A stretch of DNA of 64,000 nucleotides from Paenibacillus sp. JNUCC-31 (lineage in GTDB: Bacteria; Bacillota; Bacilli; Paenibacillales; Paenibacillaceae), in assembly GCF_014844075.1 (NCBI RefSeq), contig NZ_CP062165.1, positions 5,146,001 through 5,210,000 of the forward strand, given 5' to 3'. Below are positions 26,395-35,725 of this stretch, one piece after another. How positions within the stretch are numbered: the stretch's first letter is position 1; each line of letters begins with the position of its first letter. The notes under the pieces are model-generated. The model had not been told where the DNA came from. It searched no databases and was given only the letters and a program-made list of their open reading frames with translations. The translations under genes were made by a program, and so were the position numbers.

Positions 26395-28284
26395 ATGTAT
26401 GGATTAAAGAGAGATTTTATTCGGAACGGCGGAGCATTCATGGTTTTGGAGAAAGAGGAAGGGTTGCGAATGGATGAACTGAGCCGTGTGCAGATGGGCA
26501 TGTTGTCTTCCAATCAGATTCCAAGGCTCCTTCCTGTCCATATCCGGGAATTGGATCGAAATGTAACGTTGCAGTATGACATTTCGGGGTACAAGATGTT
26601 ATCCCAGATGTTAAAGTCCGGAAAAATTCAATTGCGTGTGTTATATGGTCTATTGTTCCAACTGGCGGACACCTTCACAGAATGCCGACAATATATGCTG
26701 GACTCCCGTAAATTGCAGATTCAGGAAGATTACATATTCATCAATGGCTCATTTGAACAGGGAGAACTTGGCATGGTATACATCCCGATCATGGATACGG
26801 TTGAGGTAGATTCGACCCCACAGCAATTCCGTGAACTGGTTATCAGGCTCATGGCCCATGTACAGGAACTTCAGGGAGAAGGCATTCAGCGTGTTCTCCA
26901 GCTATGTGACAGTGAGTATTGGGATATCGGTCGGTTGCGTGAACTCTTACTTGAATTATACGCGGATGAGCAGAGTAATTCAGGCCAAGCATCGTTTCTG
27001 TCCTCTCGTATTTCGTCTGGATCAGCTGACAGTAAGTTGGATACTCCACAGCTGGCGGTCCCAGAGCAGGAGAGTAAGCAATCTTCCATTAGAGTTGGAC
27101 AAAATCAATACCGTCAATTTGATCAAAATAGTGCTGCTGAGCAGCAGTTGAATCCACACCAGCAACCGAGGGTCTCTATGTCCGAGAAAGAGAACCCGCG
27201 TAACAACCCCTTCTCTGGCTTTTCCGGTAGACGTTCACCAGGCGAGTCTTCATTACATTCCAAAGGTGTTACAGATCTGTCACAACGCCAAACCATTGAT
27301 TCATTTCAAGGGGAGGTTTTGGAAGAAGACGAGAAGTCGGGGTCCCAAGTGACCTATATCATTTTGGGTTGTATGGTTGCCATGGCGCTGGTATGGAGAT
27401 TTGTTTATATGGAGCAACCCGGTCAGGCTCAAATGATTCTATCCGCAGCATTGAGTGCTGGATTGCTTGGAGTCGCGGGTTGGGCATGGGTGACCAAAGG
27501 TAAATGGGTAAAATCGAAGTCCAATCTGCAAGGCAAAAAGATAGCAAATGATGAAAATGAGGATTTCACCGAAGATAAGGAATTGGGACAGCCACGCAAT
27601 GGACGTTTTCAGGTTGAGAGAATAACGGCTGGACTGGAGAAGGAATCATCCAATAAGCGTTCTGCTTTTTTTGGATTGGGTAGAGGAGGAGACAAGCAGA
27701 AAGAGAGCAGAGAAGAAATGTTTCAGGAAAGCTGGCGTTGGAATGCTACTGATAAGTCGGCCGATTTTTTTGAATCCAGACCATCTGGCGACGTAAATGC
27801 TCGCTTTCAGAATATGCATATACCATCCGAAGCATCAAATGTACCGGTTGTTCAGCATGCTGTCGAAGTCGCGGCTGTTACAGGAGACTTACCTCGTCAT
27901 AATGCAGGAGCGGATGCAACGGTAAACTTGCAGAGCATGGCCGGAGGTGGTTTTACAGCAGCAGGTCCAATGGTGCCTGCCTTTTATCTTGAACGCCGAT
28001 CAGCAGCTGGAGATAAAAATGAACGGATGGATGTCCGCGGAGCATCTTTTGTCATCGGAAGATCAGCGGACATAGTTCAATGGGTTGACTCAGCAACCGG
28101 TGTGTCCCGTGCTCATGTGGAATTGAGCCGGAACAAATCGGGCTATGTAATTAAAGACTTGGGTTCCGTCAATGGAACCGTTCTTCAAGGCAATGTTCTT
28201 GCTCCGTACAAGGAATATCCATTGGAAGATGGGGATACCTTTACGTTGGCTGAGTCTGTTTACACGTATCGATCAGTCGGATAG
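26395..28284 (+). CDS. Membrane FHA-domain protein at end of Tad operon
   Basis: 629 residues. Residues 1-190 form a conserved-looking cytoplasmic domain (LKRDFIRNGGAFMVLEKEEGLRMDELSRVQMGMLSSNQI; resembles DUF6382). A polar linker precedes two hydrophobic helices at about residues 319-336 and 345-366. The C-terminal FHA domain, about 545-628, has the GRS, SRAH and NGT phosphothreonine-binding motifs. ATG at 26395 has AAGAGAGGA upstream, 59 bp after tadV. Position suggests Ser/Thr-phosphorylation-dependent recruitment to the Tad machine. It overlaps the opposite-strand epimerase gene by 12 bp. Confidence 0.78.
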   Translation: MYGLKRDFIRNGGAFMVLEKEEGLRMDELSRVQMGMLSSNQIPRLLPVHIRELDRNVTLQYDISGYKMLSQMLKSGKIQLRVLYGLLFQLADTFTECRQYMLDSRKLQIQEDYIFINGSFEQGELGMVYIPIMDTVEVDSTPQQFRELVIRLMAHVQELQGEGIQRVLQLCDSEYWDIGRLRELLLELYADEQSNSGQASFLSSRISSGSADSKLDTPQLAVPEQESKQSSIRVGQNQYRQFDQNSAAEQQLNPHQQPRVSMSEKENPRNNPFSGFSGRRSPGESSLHSKGVTDLSQRQTIDSFQGEVLEEDEKSGSQVTYIILGCMVAMALVWRFVYMEQPGQAQMILSAALSAGLLGVAGWAWVTKGKWVKSKSNLQGKKIANDENEDFTEDKELGQPRNGRFQVERITAGLEKESSNKRSAFFGLGRGGDKQKESREEMFQESWRWNATDKSADFFESRPSGDVNARFQNMHIPSEASNVPVVQHAVEVAAVTGDLPRHNAGADATVNLQSMAGGGFTAAGPMVPAFYLERRSAAGDKNERMDVRGASFVIGRSADIVQWVDSATGVSRAHVELSRNKSGYVIKDLGSVNGTVLQGNVLAPYKEYPLEDGDTFTLAESVYTYRSVG

Positions 28285-29184
28285 GCCGCGGTGCTTCAAA
28301 TCTTCAAGCGCTTTGGTTAATGTAGGGAAGGTGAACTGGAATCCGTGGTCCAGTGCTTTTTGCGGGATAACCCGCTGTCCTTGGAGAAGTACCACAGAGA
28401 GTTCTCCAACCAGTGTTTTGATCAGAACTCCTGGTACGGGGAACCAGTGCGGACGATGATACACTTTGCCTACCGTGCGTCCGAATTCATCGTTGGTAAC
28501 CGGGTTGGGTGAAGAGGCGTTTACTGGGCCAGAGATTTCTTTATTATGGATTGTAAAATCAATCAACCGCACAATATCCATAATATGAATCCAACTGGTC
28601 CACTGTTTTCCACTTCCAACCCTACCCCCAACACCAAGCATATAAGGTATTTTCATTAATGGAAAAGCACCTCTTTTATGACCAAGTACCAGGCTAACGC
28701 GAATCTTAACAAGTCTCACATGTTTGATGGCATCGGCAGCAACTTCCCATTGCTCCGAGACACGGGAGGGGAAATTCATTGATTTTTGTGGACTGTTCTC
28801 ATCAAATGTTTCTGTAGGAGAGGTACCATAGATCGCCATGGCAGATGCCTGAACGACCACCTCCGGCTTGTGCTCCAGTGAATCTATCAATCTAGCCACA
28901 CGGGCTACAGTGGTGACTCTGGATTGAACGATCTCCAGCTTCGCTTTGGTTGTCCACCGTTGATTCAACGTTTCCCCGGCAAGGTTGACCAAGGCATCCA
29001 TTCCTTCCAGCAATTGAGGCTGTTCTTCGACCTGTTCCCATGAGATATATGTAAGGTTGTGGCTGGGATTATGTAGATCTGGCAGCTTGCGTGTAATAAC
29101 TTTCACATGATGTCCTGCCTGAAGCCAGTAATCAACGAGTGCTCCTCCGACAAAACCGGTACCTCCACAAATCGCAATCTTCAT
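28273..29184 (-). CDS. TIGR01777-family NAD-dependent epimerase-like protein
   Basis: 303-residue extended short-chain dehydrogenase-like protein (YfhF family in bacilli). MKIAICGGTGFVGGALVDYWLQAGHHV is the NAD(P)-binding start (GGTGFVG); NLAGETLNQRWTTKAKLEIVQSR is diagnostic for the family; the catalytic region ASAMAIYGTS has Tyr, and PHWFPVPGVLIKTLVGELSVVLLQGQRVIPQKA is the DUF1731 C-terminus. ATG at 29184 with GAGGAGG 9 bases before; the frame from 29241 is not needed. Substrate unknown. Confidence 0.88.
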   Translation of the reverse strand: MKIAICGGTGFVGGALVDYWLQAGHHVKVITRKLPDLHNPSHNLTYISWEQVEEQPQLLEGMDALVNLAGETLNQRWTTKAKLEIVQSRVTTVARVARLIDSLEHKPEVVVQASAMAIYGTSPTETFDENSPQKSMNFPSRVSEQWEVAADAIKHVRLVKIRVSLVLGHKRGAFPLMKIPYMLGVGGRVGSGKQWTSWIHIMDIVRLIDFTIHNKEISGPVNASSPNPVTNDEFGRTVGKVYHRPHWFPVPGVLIKTLVGELSVVLLQGQRVIPQKALDHGFQFTFPTLTKALEDLKHRGLSD

Positions 29185-29349
29185 CTTTGACGACCTCCTC
29201 GATATTCTGCTGGGATGTGATATGTATTCTCCGATCAACAAACAGCCCCGGACGGTAAGTGCTGCCTTGCTGGGAATGACTTACCTCACGGAGCATGTTT
29301 GCTGATATGTAACTGACATACTGACGGTTGTTTTGATTAAAAAGCACTT

Positions 29350-29820
29350 CTATTTATTCATCAAATGTTTATAAGGCGAATAGTCAATTTGGTTTTTCTC
29401 CAGAAATTTCACCAAAAATTTATTATCCCGCTTCGGTGTAGCTACAATGTATCCTTTAATGCAATGATCTCTGGATACTTCAGCTGCATTATCTTCGACC
29501 GCAATTTTACCGATCTCGGCAGCAATAGAATGTTTGGCAATATCGCGAAAGGGTCCGGGCACAGGTTCCACAAGCTGGTCCAAAAAAGCTTTTGCTTCAT
29601 CGGTCCATAAATGGCGGCTGGTTTCCACCCAATAATTTTGCCAATCAAGCTTGGATTTTCCGTCTGCCTTTGGGAGCACCTTCAAAAACTTGCGCATCAT
29701 AAAAAATCCGCCAACACACATGCTTCCAAGTAAAACAAATGTCCAGAATGCCATCGTATTCATAAACCAATTGCTGGGGGAACTGCTGGTCAACGTCAAA
29801 GCGAAGAAGCCGAACATCAT
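29350..29820 (-). CDS. DUF2621 family membrane protein (YneK-like)
   Basis: 156 residues with one hydrophobic segment near the N-terminus (WFMNTMAFWTFVLLGSMCVGGFFMM) and a cytoplasmic domain KSKLDWQNYWVETSRHLWTDEAKAFLDQLVEPVPGPFRDIAKHSIAAEIGKIAVE. This matches the YneK/DUF2621 family of Bacillota (recalled, not searched). The start is ATG at 29820 with GAGGTG 8 bases upstream; an in-frame start at 29883 adds a sequence with no family resemblance. Function unknown. Confidence 0.75.
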   Translation of the reverse strand: MMFGFFALTLTSSSPSNWFMNTMAFWTFVLLGSMCVGGFFMMRKFLKVLPKADGKSKLDWQNYWVETSRHLWTDEAKAFLDQLVEPVPGPFRDIAKHSIAAEIGKIAVEDNAAEVSRDHCIKGYIVATPKRDNKFLVKFLEKNQIDYSPYKHLMNK

Positions 29821-29990
29821 TACGGAGTCACCTCGGTTCATTGATTTCCACGGAAAGACGGATTCCGCCCCCCCATGTTCCAAATGCCAGCTGTAAAAAA
29901 TAGCCTGTACCCCGAATTATAGCGCATTTCTAGATTTATTTCGATAATCGCGTTAGAATAAGGATTAATTCAGAAAAAGGGGGATCAATG

Positions 29991-31118
29991 ATGCTGAAAA
30001 TCGGCTCCCATGTGTCCTTTTCGGACAAGGGATTATTAAGTGCAACGAAGGAAGCGGCTTCGTACGGTTCCAGTTCGTTTATGATATATACGGGTGCACC
30101 GCAAAATACCCGTCGCAAGCCTATTGAGTCCATGTTTATTGAGGAAGGCAAACTTGCCATGCAAGAAGGCGGGATGGAAGATATCGTTGTCCATGCGCCA
30201 TACATTATTAACCTCGGTTCCTACAAAGAAAACACGTATGAGCTGGCCGTAAGTTTCCTTCAGGAAGAGATTCGCCGTACACATGCGATTGGTGTCAAAA
30301 ATATCGTGCTGCATCCGGGCGCATTTACGGACAAGGATGCTCACTATGGCATCGGACGTATCGCTGAAGGATTGAATGAAGTGTTGGACGGTGTAAAAGA
30401 GACGGATGTTAATATCGCTCTGGAAACGATGGCCGGTAAAGGAACTGAAATGGGCCGCAGCTTCGAAGAGATCGCTCAGATCATGGAGAAAGTTACACAC
30501 AATGAACGACTTACGGTATGTATGGACACATGTCACATTCATGACGCAGGTTATGATATCGTAAACGACCTGGATGGTGTTCTTGAACAATTTGATCGTA
30601 CGGTAGGGCTTGACCGCATTGCCGTAATGCATATTAATGATAGTAAGAACCCTGTGGGCTCACATAAGGACCGTCATACACCGATTGGCTCCGGCTGGAT
30701 TGGTTTCGAGGCGATTAACCGTATCGTGCATCACGAGGCCCTTCAGGGACGTCCGTTTATTTTGGAAACGCCTTGGATTGGGAAAGAGGCCAAAACGCAG
30801 CGTCCAATGTATGAAGCAGAGATCGCATTGCTTCGCGGGGATGTCGCTGGTCGATTCGGTCCGGAATTCCTGACAGAAGTGGAACAATTGCATCATTTCT
30901 TCAAAGGAAAAGAGATTGAGTCCCGTTCGTATGTTCTGGATGTTTGGACATTGCTCAAAAATGATGCCAAAGCCAAAAAAGCCGACCCGCGTGAACCGTT
31001 GGAACGTCTGTATGACCTCGTGGCTGAAGCTGCACTATTCCAGCATTTGAGTGAAGAACAACTGAATCATCGTTTGATCGCCTGGCTAGCAGGAAAAGAA
31101 CTGCTGGTTCAGGCCTAG
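29991..31118 (+). CDS. nfo: Deoxyribonuclease IV (AP endonuclease, Nfo type) with C-terminal extension
   Basis: 375-residue TIM-barrel enzyme of base-excision repair that cuts DNA 5' to abasic sites using three zinc ions. Metal-site motifs: [63 protein letters not shown] and ILETPW. The barrel ends near residue 290; the last 85 residues ([15 protein letters not shown] ... [14 protein letters not shown]) exceed the usual 280-300 residues. Second ATG (29991) is preferred, with GGGGG 7 bases before. Cotranscribed with purU 22 bp downstream. Confidence 0.93.
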   Translation: MLKIGSHVSFSDKGLLSATKEAASYGSSSFMIYTGAPQNTRRKPIESMFIEEGKLAMQEGGMEDIVVHAPYIINLGSYKENTYELAVSFLQEEIRRTHAIGVKNIVLHPGAFTDKDAHYGIGRIAEGLNEVLDGVKETDVNIALETMAGKGTEMGRSFEEIAQIMEKVTHNERLTVCMDTCHIHDAGYDIVNDLDGVLEQFDRTVGLDRIAVMHINDSKNPVGSHKDRHTPIGSGWIGFEAINRIVHHEALQGRPFILETPWIGKEAKTQRPMYEAEIALLRGDVAGRFGPEFLTEVEQLHHFFKGKEIESRSYVLDVWTLLKNDAKAKKADPREPLERLYDLVAEAALFQHLSEEQLNHRLIAWLAGKELLVQA

Positions 31119-31140
31119 TTGAAGGAGGAAGAATAACCCG

Positions 31141-32034
31141 ATGGAGATTCACGCTAAACAAGCACGTCCTGATGTTAAAAACCGCGCCGATCGGGCGCGG
31201 ATGCTCATTTCCTGTCCGGATGGACCCGGAATTGTTGCTGCAGTATCGCATTTCCTGCACCAGCATGGTGCAAACATTGTACAGTCGGATCAGTACACCA
31301 TGGACCCGGCTGGCGGCATGTTTTTCATGCGGATTGAATTCGATCTTCCGCAATTATCCGTGAACCTGCCTAAACTGGAAGCGGATTTTGCAGAAGTCGC
31401 AGGTCGTTTCAAAATGGATTGGAGTCTTTCTGCGGTTAGCCGCAAAAAGAGACTCGCCATCTTTGTATCCAAGGAAGATCACTGTCTGGTCGAGCTGTTA
31501 TGGCAATGGCAGGCTGGTGACCTGGATGCAGATATCGCGCTTGTCGTGAGCAATCATCTGGACATGAAGGATTATGTGGAATCATTTGGTATTCCTTATC
31601 ATCATATTCCGGTTACAGCAGATACGAAGAAGGATGCGGAACAACGTCAGCTTGACGTCATTGGCGATGATATCGATGTGATTATCCTTGCACGTTACAT
31701 GCAAATTATCTCCCCGATGTTTATTGAGCATTTCCGCAACCGGATCATTAACATTCATCATTCGTTCCTGCCTGCCTTTGTTGGTGGTAAGCCGTATGCC
31801 CAAGCGTACAACCGCGGTGTGAAAATTATCGGTGCGACAGCTCACTATGTTACGGAAGAACTGGATGGCGGACCGATCATTGAGCAGGATGTACAGCGTG
31901 TAAGCCACGGGGATGATGTAAGTGAACTTAAACGGATTGGACGTACCATTGAGCGTGTAGTTCTTGCCCGTGCTGTCAAATGGCATGTCGAGGATCGTGT
32001 TCTGGTTCATGAAAATAAAACAGTTGTATTTTAA
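31141..32034 (+). CDS. purU: Formyltetrahydrofolate deformylase
   Basis: 297 residues; hydrolyses 10-formyl-THF to formate and THF, balancing one-carbon pools. N-terminal ACT domain (ARMLISCPDGPGIVAAVSHFLHQHGANIVQSDQYT, residues about 20-100) and a C-terminal formyltransferase-type domain: the ILARYMQIISPMF, INIHHSFLPAFVGGKPYAQAYNRG and ATAHYVTEELDGGPIIEQD segments with the Asn-His-Asp catalytic set. GAAGGAGGAAGAATAACCCG precedes the ATG. Confidence 0.95.
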   Translation: MEIHAKQARPDVKNRADRARMLISCPDGPGIVAAVSHFLHQHGANIVQSDQYTMDPAGGMFFMRIEFDLPQLSVNLPKLEADFAEVAGRFKMDWSLSAVSRKKRLAIFVSKEDHCLVELLWQWQAGDLDADIALVVSNHLDMKDYVESFGIPYHHIPVTADTKKDAEQRQLDVIGDDIDVIILARYMQIISPMFIEHFRNRIINIHHSFLPAFVGGKPYAQAYNRGVKIIGATAHYVTEELDGGPIIEQDVQRVSHGDDVSELKRIGRTIERVVLARAVKWHVEDRVLVHENKTVVF

Positions 32035-32096
32035 GCTGATGCTTTAATACTGTGCAAGGTTGATTCGAAACGATACGGTTTCTATCACCGTCAAAG

Positions 32097-32143
32097 AAAA
32101 GGCGAATTCCCTATTCATACTTGAAAGGGAGCTCGCCTTTTTT
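32097..32143. terminator. Bidirectional terminator between purU and the membrane-protein gene
   Basis: AAAAGGCGA (32097-32105) and TCGCCTTTT (32133-32141) with inner TTCCC / GGGA pairing; T-run follows. It includes the last codons of the converging gene at 32111. Confidence 0.82.
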
Positions 32144-32599
32144 GGTGTGCTGCCATACCTGTCCGCATACCCCTATTGCCAATCCAAACAACAGATGGCC
32201 AGCCAGCCAGTATAGTATCGCTTTTCCATCGTACAGATCGGGCACGCGAGTAGACAACTGAGATAGCGGAATGTACAGGAGGGAAGAGAGAGCGCCGATC
32301 AAAATACCTTTGGACATTGGATGCCCAGAACGCTGAACCCACCATATGTAGAATGTCCCGATGACTATGGAAACGACAAGATGTAGGACAAATTCGATGT
32401 ATTCGGGTAACGTTGGCGGAAGCCATGGAACAAAATCGATATTCAATAGCAAGATGTAAACCTTCTCGTCGGTGTACGCCTCAATGGCTTTTAAAAAGAA
32501 TCCAAGCACAAATCCGGAAAAGATGCCTGTTAAAATCCCGCACTTCCAGGGTAATGTGTTCTTTAACGGTTTTGATGGCTTCGCAAAATGATGTGGCAT
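32111..32599 (-). CDS. Conserved membrane protein of unknown function
   Basis: 162 residues with about four hydrophobic helices: GILTGIFSGFVLGFFLKAI, IEFVLHLVVSIVIGTFYIWWV, GILIGALSSLLYIPLS and ILYWLAGHLLFGLAIGVCGQVW. The composition resembles the YqhR-type membrane proteins of bacilli, but I cannot confirm it. ATG at 32599 has GGGGAGA upstream. No catalytic motif seen. Confidence 0.65.
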   Translation of the reverse strand: MPHHFAKPSKPLKNTLPWKCGILTGIFSGFVLGFFLKAIEAYTDEKVYILLLNIDFVPWLPPTLPEYIEFVLHLVVSIVIGTFYIWWVQRSGHPMSKGILIGALSSLLYIPLSQLSTRVPDLYDGKAILYWLAGHLLFGLAIGVCGQVWQHTKKGELPFKYE

Positions 32600-33031
32600 G
32601 TGCTGATCTCCCCTTCATTTTGAAGTAAAACCTAATGTATACAATAGTCCAAATGTTGAAGCCGGAATAAGGACCATTATATGCAAAAACAACTTTGAAA
32701 TCTAAAAAGAGTATGGTTTTCCGGTTAAAGGTTATACTTCATGCGATGGATTTGCGAGGATCACCGAGCTGGAACATATGTTGAAATGCACTGTACAGGG
32801 CGTTTTCTTTCCTGCTGGAAACAAATCCCTCGTCAAAATCAGCCGAATTTTCCCGATCTTCTAAAAGAAGGTTATGGAAAAGCTTCACGCCAAGTGATAC
32901 AATACAAAAGTGAATAAGTCAAAATGAAACACTCAAGCGGATTCACTTATTGTGAAATTCGGTTTACTTGTATGATGAGAGGGATTCGCTTGCGCAACCC
33001 GACTTATCTAAAGACATGAGGAGGACAAACC
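32600..33031. other. Intergenic region upstream of transketolase
   Basis: About 430 bp without a credible ORF. A TACAAT -10-like element near 32898, preceded by TG, may be the tkt promoter. An AAGTGAAT (32908-32915) / ATTCACTT (32941-32948) inverted repeat could form a leader hairpin. An AGGAGGA ribosome binding site abuts tkt. Confidence 0.45.
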
Positions 33032-35074
33032 ATGACTGACAAGAACGAAGCGATTCAAAAGGAAGAGAACAATACGATCGATAACCTGTCGATCACTACC
33101 GTACGTACACTGGCGATTGATGCAATCGAGAAGGCAAATTCCGGCCACCCGGGTATGCCTATGGGCTCCGCTCCAATGGGGTACCAACTTTTTGCAAAAA
33201 CGATGACACATAACCCGGACCACCCAACTTGGGTTAACCGGGACCGTTTTGTCCTGTCCGCAGGACATGGCTCCATGTTGCTGTACAGCTTGCTGCACCT
33301 GAGCGGGTATGACCTGCCGATGGAAGAATTGAAACAGTTCCGCCAATGGGGAAGCAAAACACCGGGTCACCCGGAATTCGGACATACTGCAGGCGTTGAC
33401 GCAACCACCGGACCACTGGGTCAAGGTATTGCGATGGCAGTCGGTATGGCTATGGCTGAAGCTCAACTGGGCGCAACATACAACAAAGACAAATTCAACG
33501 TAATCGACCACTACACATACGCAATCTGTGGTGACGGTGACTTGATGGAAGGCGTATCTCATGAATCAGCTTCCCTGGCTGGACGTCTGCACCTGGGCAA
33601 ATTGATCATGTTGTTTGACTCCAATGACATCACACTGGATGGTAAATTGAACCTATCTTCTTCCGAAAGCATCGCGAAGCGTTTTGAAGCTTATGGCTGG
33701 CAAGTGCTGCGCGTTGAAGATGGTAACGATCTGCCTGCAATCCAAAAAGCAATTGAGGAAGGTCAAGCAGATACGCTTCGTCCTACACTGATTGAAGTGA
33801 AAACTGTAATTGGTTATGGCAGCCCGAACAAACAAGGTAAAGGCGGCCACGGCGGTACTCACGGATCTCCACTGGGTGCAGATGAAGCCAAATTGACAAA
33901 ACAATTTTACAAATGGGTTTACGAGGAAGATTTCCACGTACCGGCTGAAGTTCGCGAACACTTTGCACAAGTGAAAGATCGTGGTATCTCTGCAAACAAA
34001 GCATGGGACGAGAAATTTGCCGAGTACAAAAAAGCATTCCCTGAGCTGGCAGCTCAATTCGAAACGGCAATCAATGGCGACCTTCCAGAAGGTTGGGATC
34101 GTGATCTGCCTAAATATGCTGCAACAGACAAAGCTGTATCCACTCGTGTAGCATCCGGTAATGCACTGAACGGTCTGGCACATAACGTACCTAACCTGAC
34201 AGGCGGATCCGCTGACTTGGAAAGCTCCACAATGACTCACCTGAACAACCTGGAGAACTTCACGCCTGAAGACTATTCCGGCCGCAACATCTACTTCGGT
34301 ATCCGTGAATTCGGTATGGCTGGAGCAATGAATGGTATGGCACTGCATAGTGGTGTGAAAGTATTCGGAGGTACGTTCTTCGTATTTACAGACTACCTGC
34401 GCCCAGCTGTTCGTCTGGCTTCCCTGATGGGGCTGCCGGTAACGTATGTCCTGACTCACGATAGTATCGCTGTTGGTGAAGACGGTCCTACCCACGAACC
34501 AATCGAGCAATTGGCATCCCTGCGTATCATTCCTAACCTGACGGTTATTCGTCCGGCTGACGGTAATGAAACTTCCGCAGCTTGGGCTTATGCGCTTGAG
34601 AACAAGAGCAACCCGGTTGCACTCGTACTCACTCGTCAAAACCTGCCGATTCTGGAAGGTACTGTTGAAGGTTCCCGTGAGAACGTGAAACGTGGTGCGT
34701 ATGTTGTCTCTGATGCAAAAGAAGGCAAAGCTGTTGCTCAAATCATTGCAACAGGTTCCGAAGTGCAACTGGCTGTCAAAGCCCAAGCAGCACTTGCTGA
34801 ACAAGGCATCCAAGTTCGCGTAATCAGCATGCCAAGCTGGGATCTGTTTGAGAAACAGGACAAAGCATACAAAGAATCCGTCCTGCTTCCGGATGTTAAA
34901 GCTCGTCTGGCGATTGAAATGGCTCACCCAATGGGCTGGGAAAAATATGTCGGCGATCAAGGCGACATTCTCGGAATCAGCACATTTGGTGCATCCGCGC
35001 CTGGCGACCGTGTTATCCAAGAATATGGTTTCACTGTGGAGAACGTGGTTAGCCGCGTGAAAGCATTGCTGTAA
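33032..35074 (+). CDS. tkt: Transketolase
   Basis: 680-residue thiamine-diphosphate enzyme of the pentose phosphate pathway. TPP motif [18 protein letters not shown] near residue 170, substrate-site histidines in [15 protein letters not shown] and [16 protein letters not shown], and the transketolase signature [19 protein letters not shown] near residue 424; catalytic His in [14 protein letters not shown]...[16 protein letters not shown]. Full length. Codon choice is strongly biased, as in highly expressed genes. Confidence 0.97.
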   Translation: MTDKNEAIQKEENNTIDNLSITTVRTLAIDAIEKANSGHPGMPMGSAPMGYQLFAKTMTHNPDHPTWVNRDRFVLSAGHGSMLLYSLLHLSGYDLPMEELKQFRQWGSKTPGHPEFGHTAGVDATTGPLGQGIAMAVGMAMAEAQLGATYNKDKFNVIDHYTYAICGDGDLMEGVSHESASLAGRLHLGKLIMLFDSNDITLDGKLNLSSSESIAKRFEAYGWQVLRVEDGNDLPAIQKAIEEGQADTLRPTLIEVKTVIGYGSPNKQGKGGHGGTHGSPLGADEAKLTKQFYKWVYEEDFHVPAEVREHFAQVKDRGISANKAWDEKFAEYKKAFPELAAQFETAINGDLPEGWDRDLPKYAATDKAVSTRVASGNALNGLAHNVPNLTGGSADLESSTMTHLNNLENFTPEDYSGRNIYFGIREFGMAGAMNGMALHSGVKVFGGTFFVFTDYLRPAVRLASLMGLPVTYVLTHDSIAVGEDGPTHEPIEQLASLRIIPNLTVIRPADGNETSAAWAYALENKSNPVALVLTRQNLPILEGTVEGSRENVKRGAYVVSDAKEGKAVAQIIATGSEVQLAVKAQAALAEQGIQVRVISMPSWDLFEKQDKAYKESVLLPDVKARLAIEMAHPMGWEKYVGDQGDILGISTFGASAPGDRVIQEYGFTVENVVSRVKALL

Positions 35075-35146
35075 TAGCTTCAAAAGCGCTGCAATGAATG
35101 GGATGAGTTCAACTTCGAGTCCTGTCCAAGCAGCAAGTGATTTCCG

Positions 35147-35190
35147 ACAGATGATGGGTGGGCGACCACCCTGATCTGTTTTGCCTTTTG
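35147..35190 (+). terminator. Terminator after tkt
   Basis: ACAGATGATGGGTGG - GCGA - CCACCCTGATCTGT hairpin followed by TTTGCCTTTTG, 73 bp after the stop. Confidence 0.85.
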
Positions 35191-35221
35191 TTTTCATTAA
35201 CTTCAGGGGGAGCGGGTACGC

Positions 35222-35539
35222 ATGTCACAGTTTGATCAAGTCAGTGTAGTCAAAGAGGCCAACATTTATTATGGAGGTCAGGTAACCAGCAGAACAGTTA
35301 TTTTGGGGGATGGCAGCAAGGTGACTCTGGGCATTATGCTACCAGGCAGTTATGAATTCGGTACAGATTCCCGTGAAATTATGGAGATTCTGTCCGGCGA
35401 CCTGAGCGTATTGCTTCCCGGAGAAGAAAATTGGCAAGTGATTCAAGGTCAAGCTACGTTCCACGTGCCTGCTGAATCCAAATTCAAACTGGAGATACGC
35501 AGCGTTACCGACTACTGCTGTTCGTACCCGGCGGAATAA
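35222..35539 (+). CDS. ppnP: Pyrimidine/purine nucleoside phosphorylase (PpnP/YaiE family)
   Basis: 105-residue cupin-like protein of the PpnP (DUF1255) family, which phosphorolyses a range of nucleosides to base and ribose-1-phosphate. Recognised by KEANIYYGGQVTSRTVILGDGSKVTLGIMLPGSYEFGTDSREIMEILSGDL and the C-terminal VTDYCCSY. Full length. CAGGGGGAGCGGGTACGC precedes the ATG. Lies between tkt and pgi, each with its own terminator, so the link to pentose metabolism is by position and substrate only. Confidence 0.9.
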   Translation: MSQFDQVSVVKEANIYYGGQVTSRTVILGDGSKVTLGIMLPGSYEFGTDSREIMEILSGDLSVLLPGEENWQVIQGQATFHVPAESKFKLEIRSVTDYCCSYPAE

Positions 35540-35545
35540 CACAAG

Positions 35546-35592
35546 AAGGGTAACCGGAACCGCAACATGCGGATTCGGTTTACCCTTTTTGC
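35546..35592 (+). terminator. Terminator after ppnP
   Basis: AAGGGTAA...CCGCA / TGCGG...TTACCCTT hairpin with a T-tail, 7 bp after the stop. Confidence 0.85.
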
Positions 35593-35725
35593 TTCTTGAA
35601 CTTTAACGACAAAGTTCAGGCTGCAAGCTTGTCAGTCCCAAGGATTTGCAGTATCCTTATGCTAAGTTGTTTCGAATGGAAAACGGAAAAAAATATGCTA
35701 CCGATATCAGGAGGTTTTACAGATC

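Noticed and set aside
33653..35197. Very long (514-codon) antisense frame opposite transketolase
   Set aside because: Shadow frame of a strongly codon-biased gene; its Cys/Phe/His-rich content is not protein-like and the plus-strand tkt is unequivocal.
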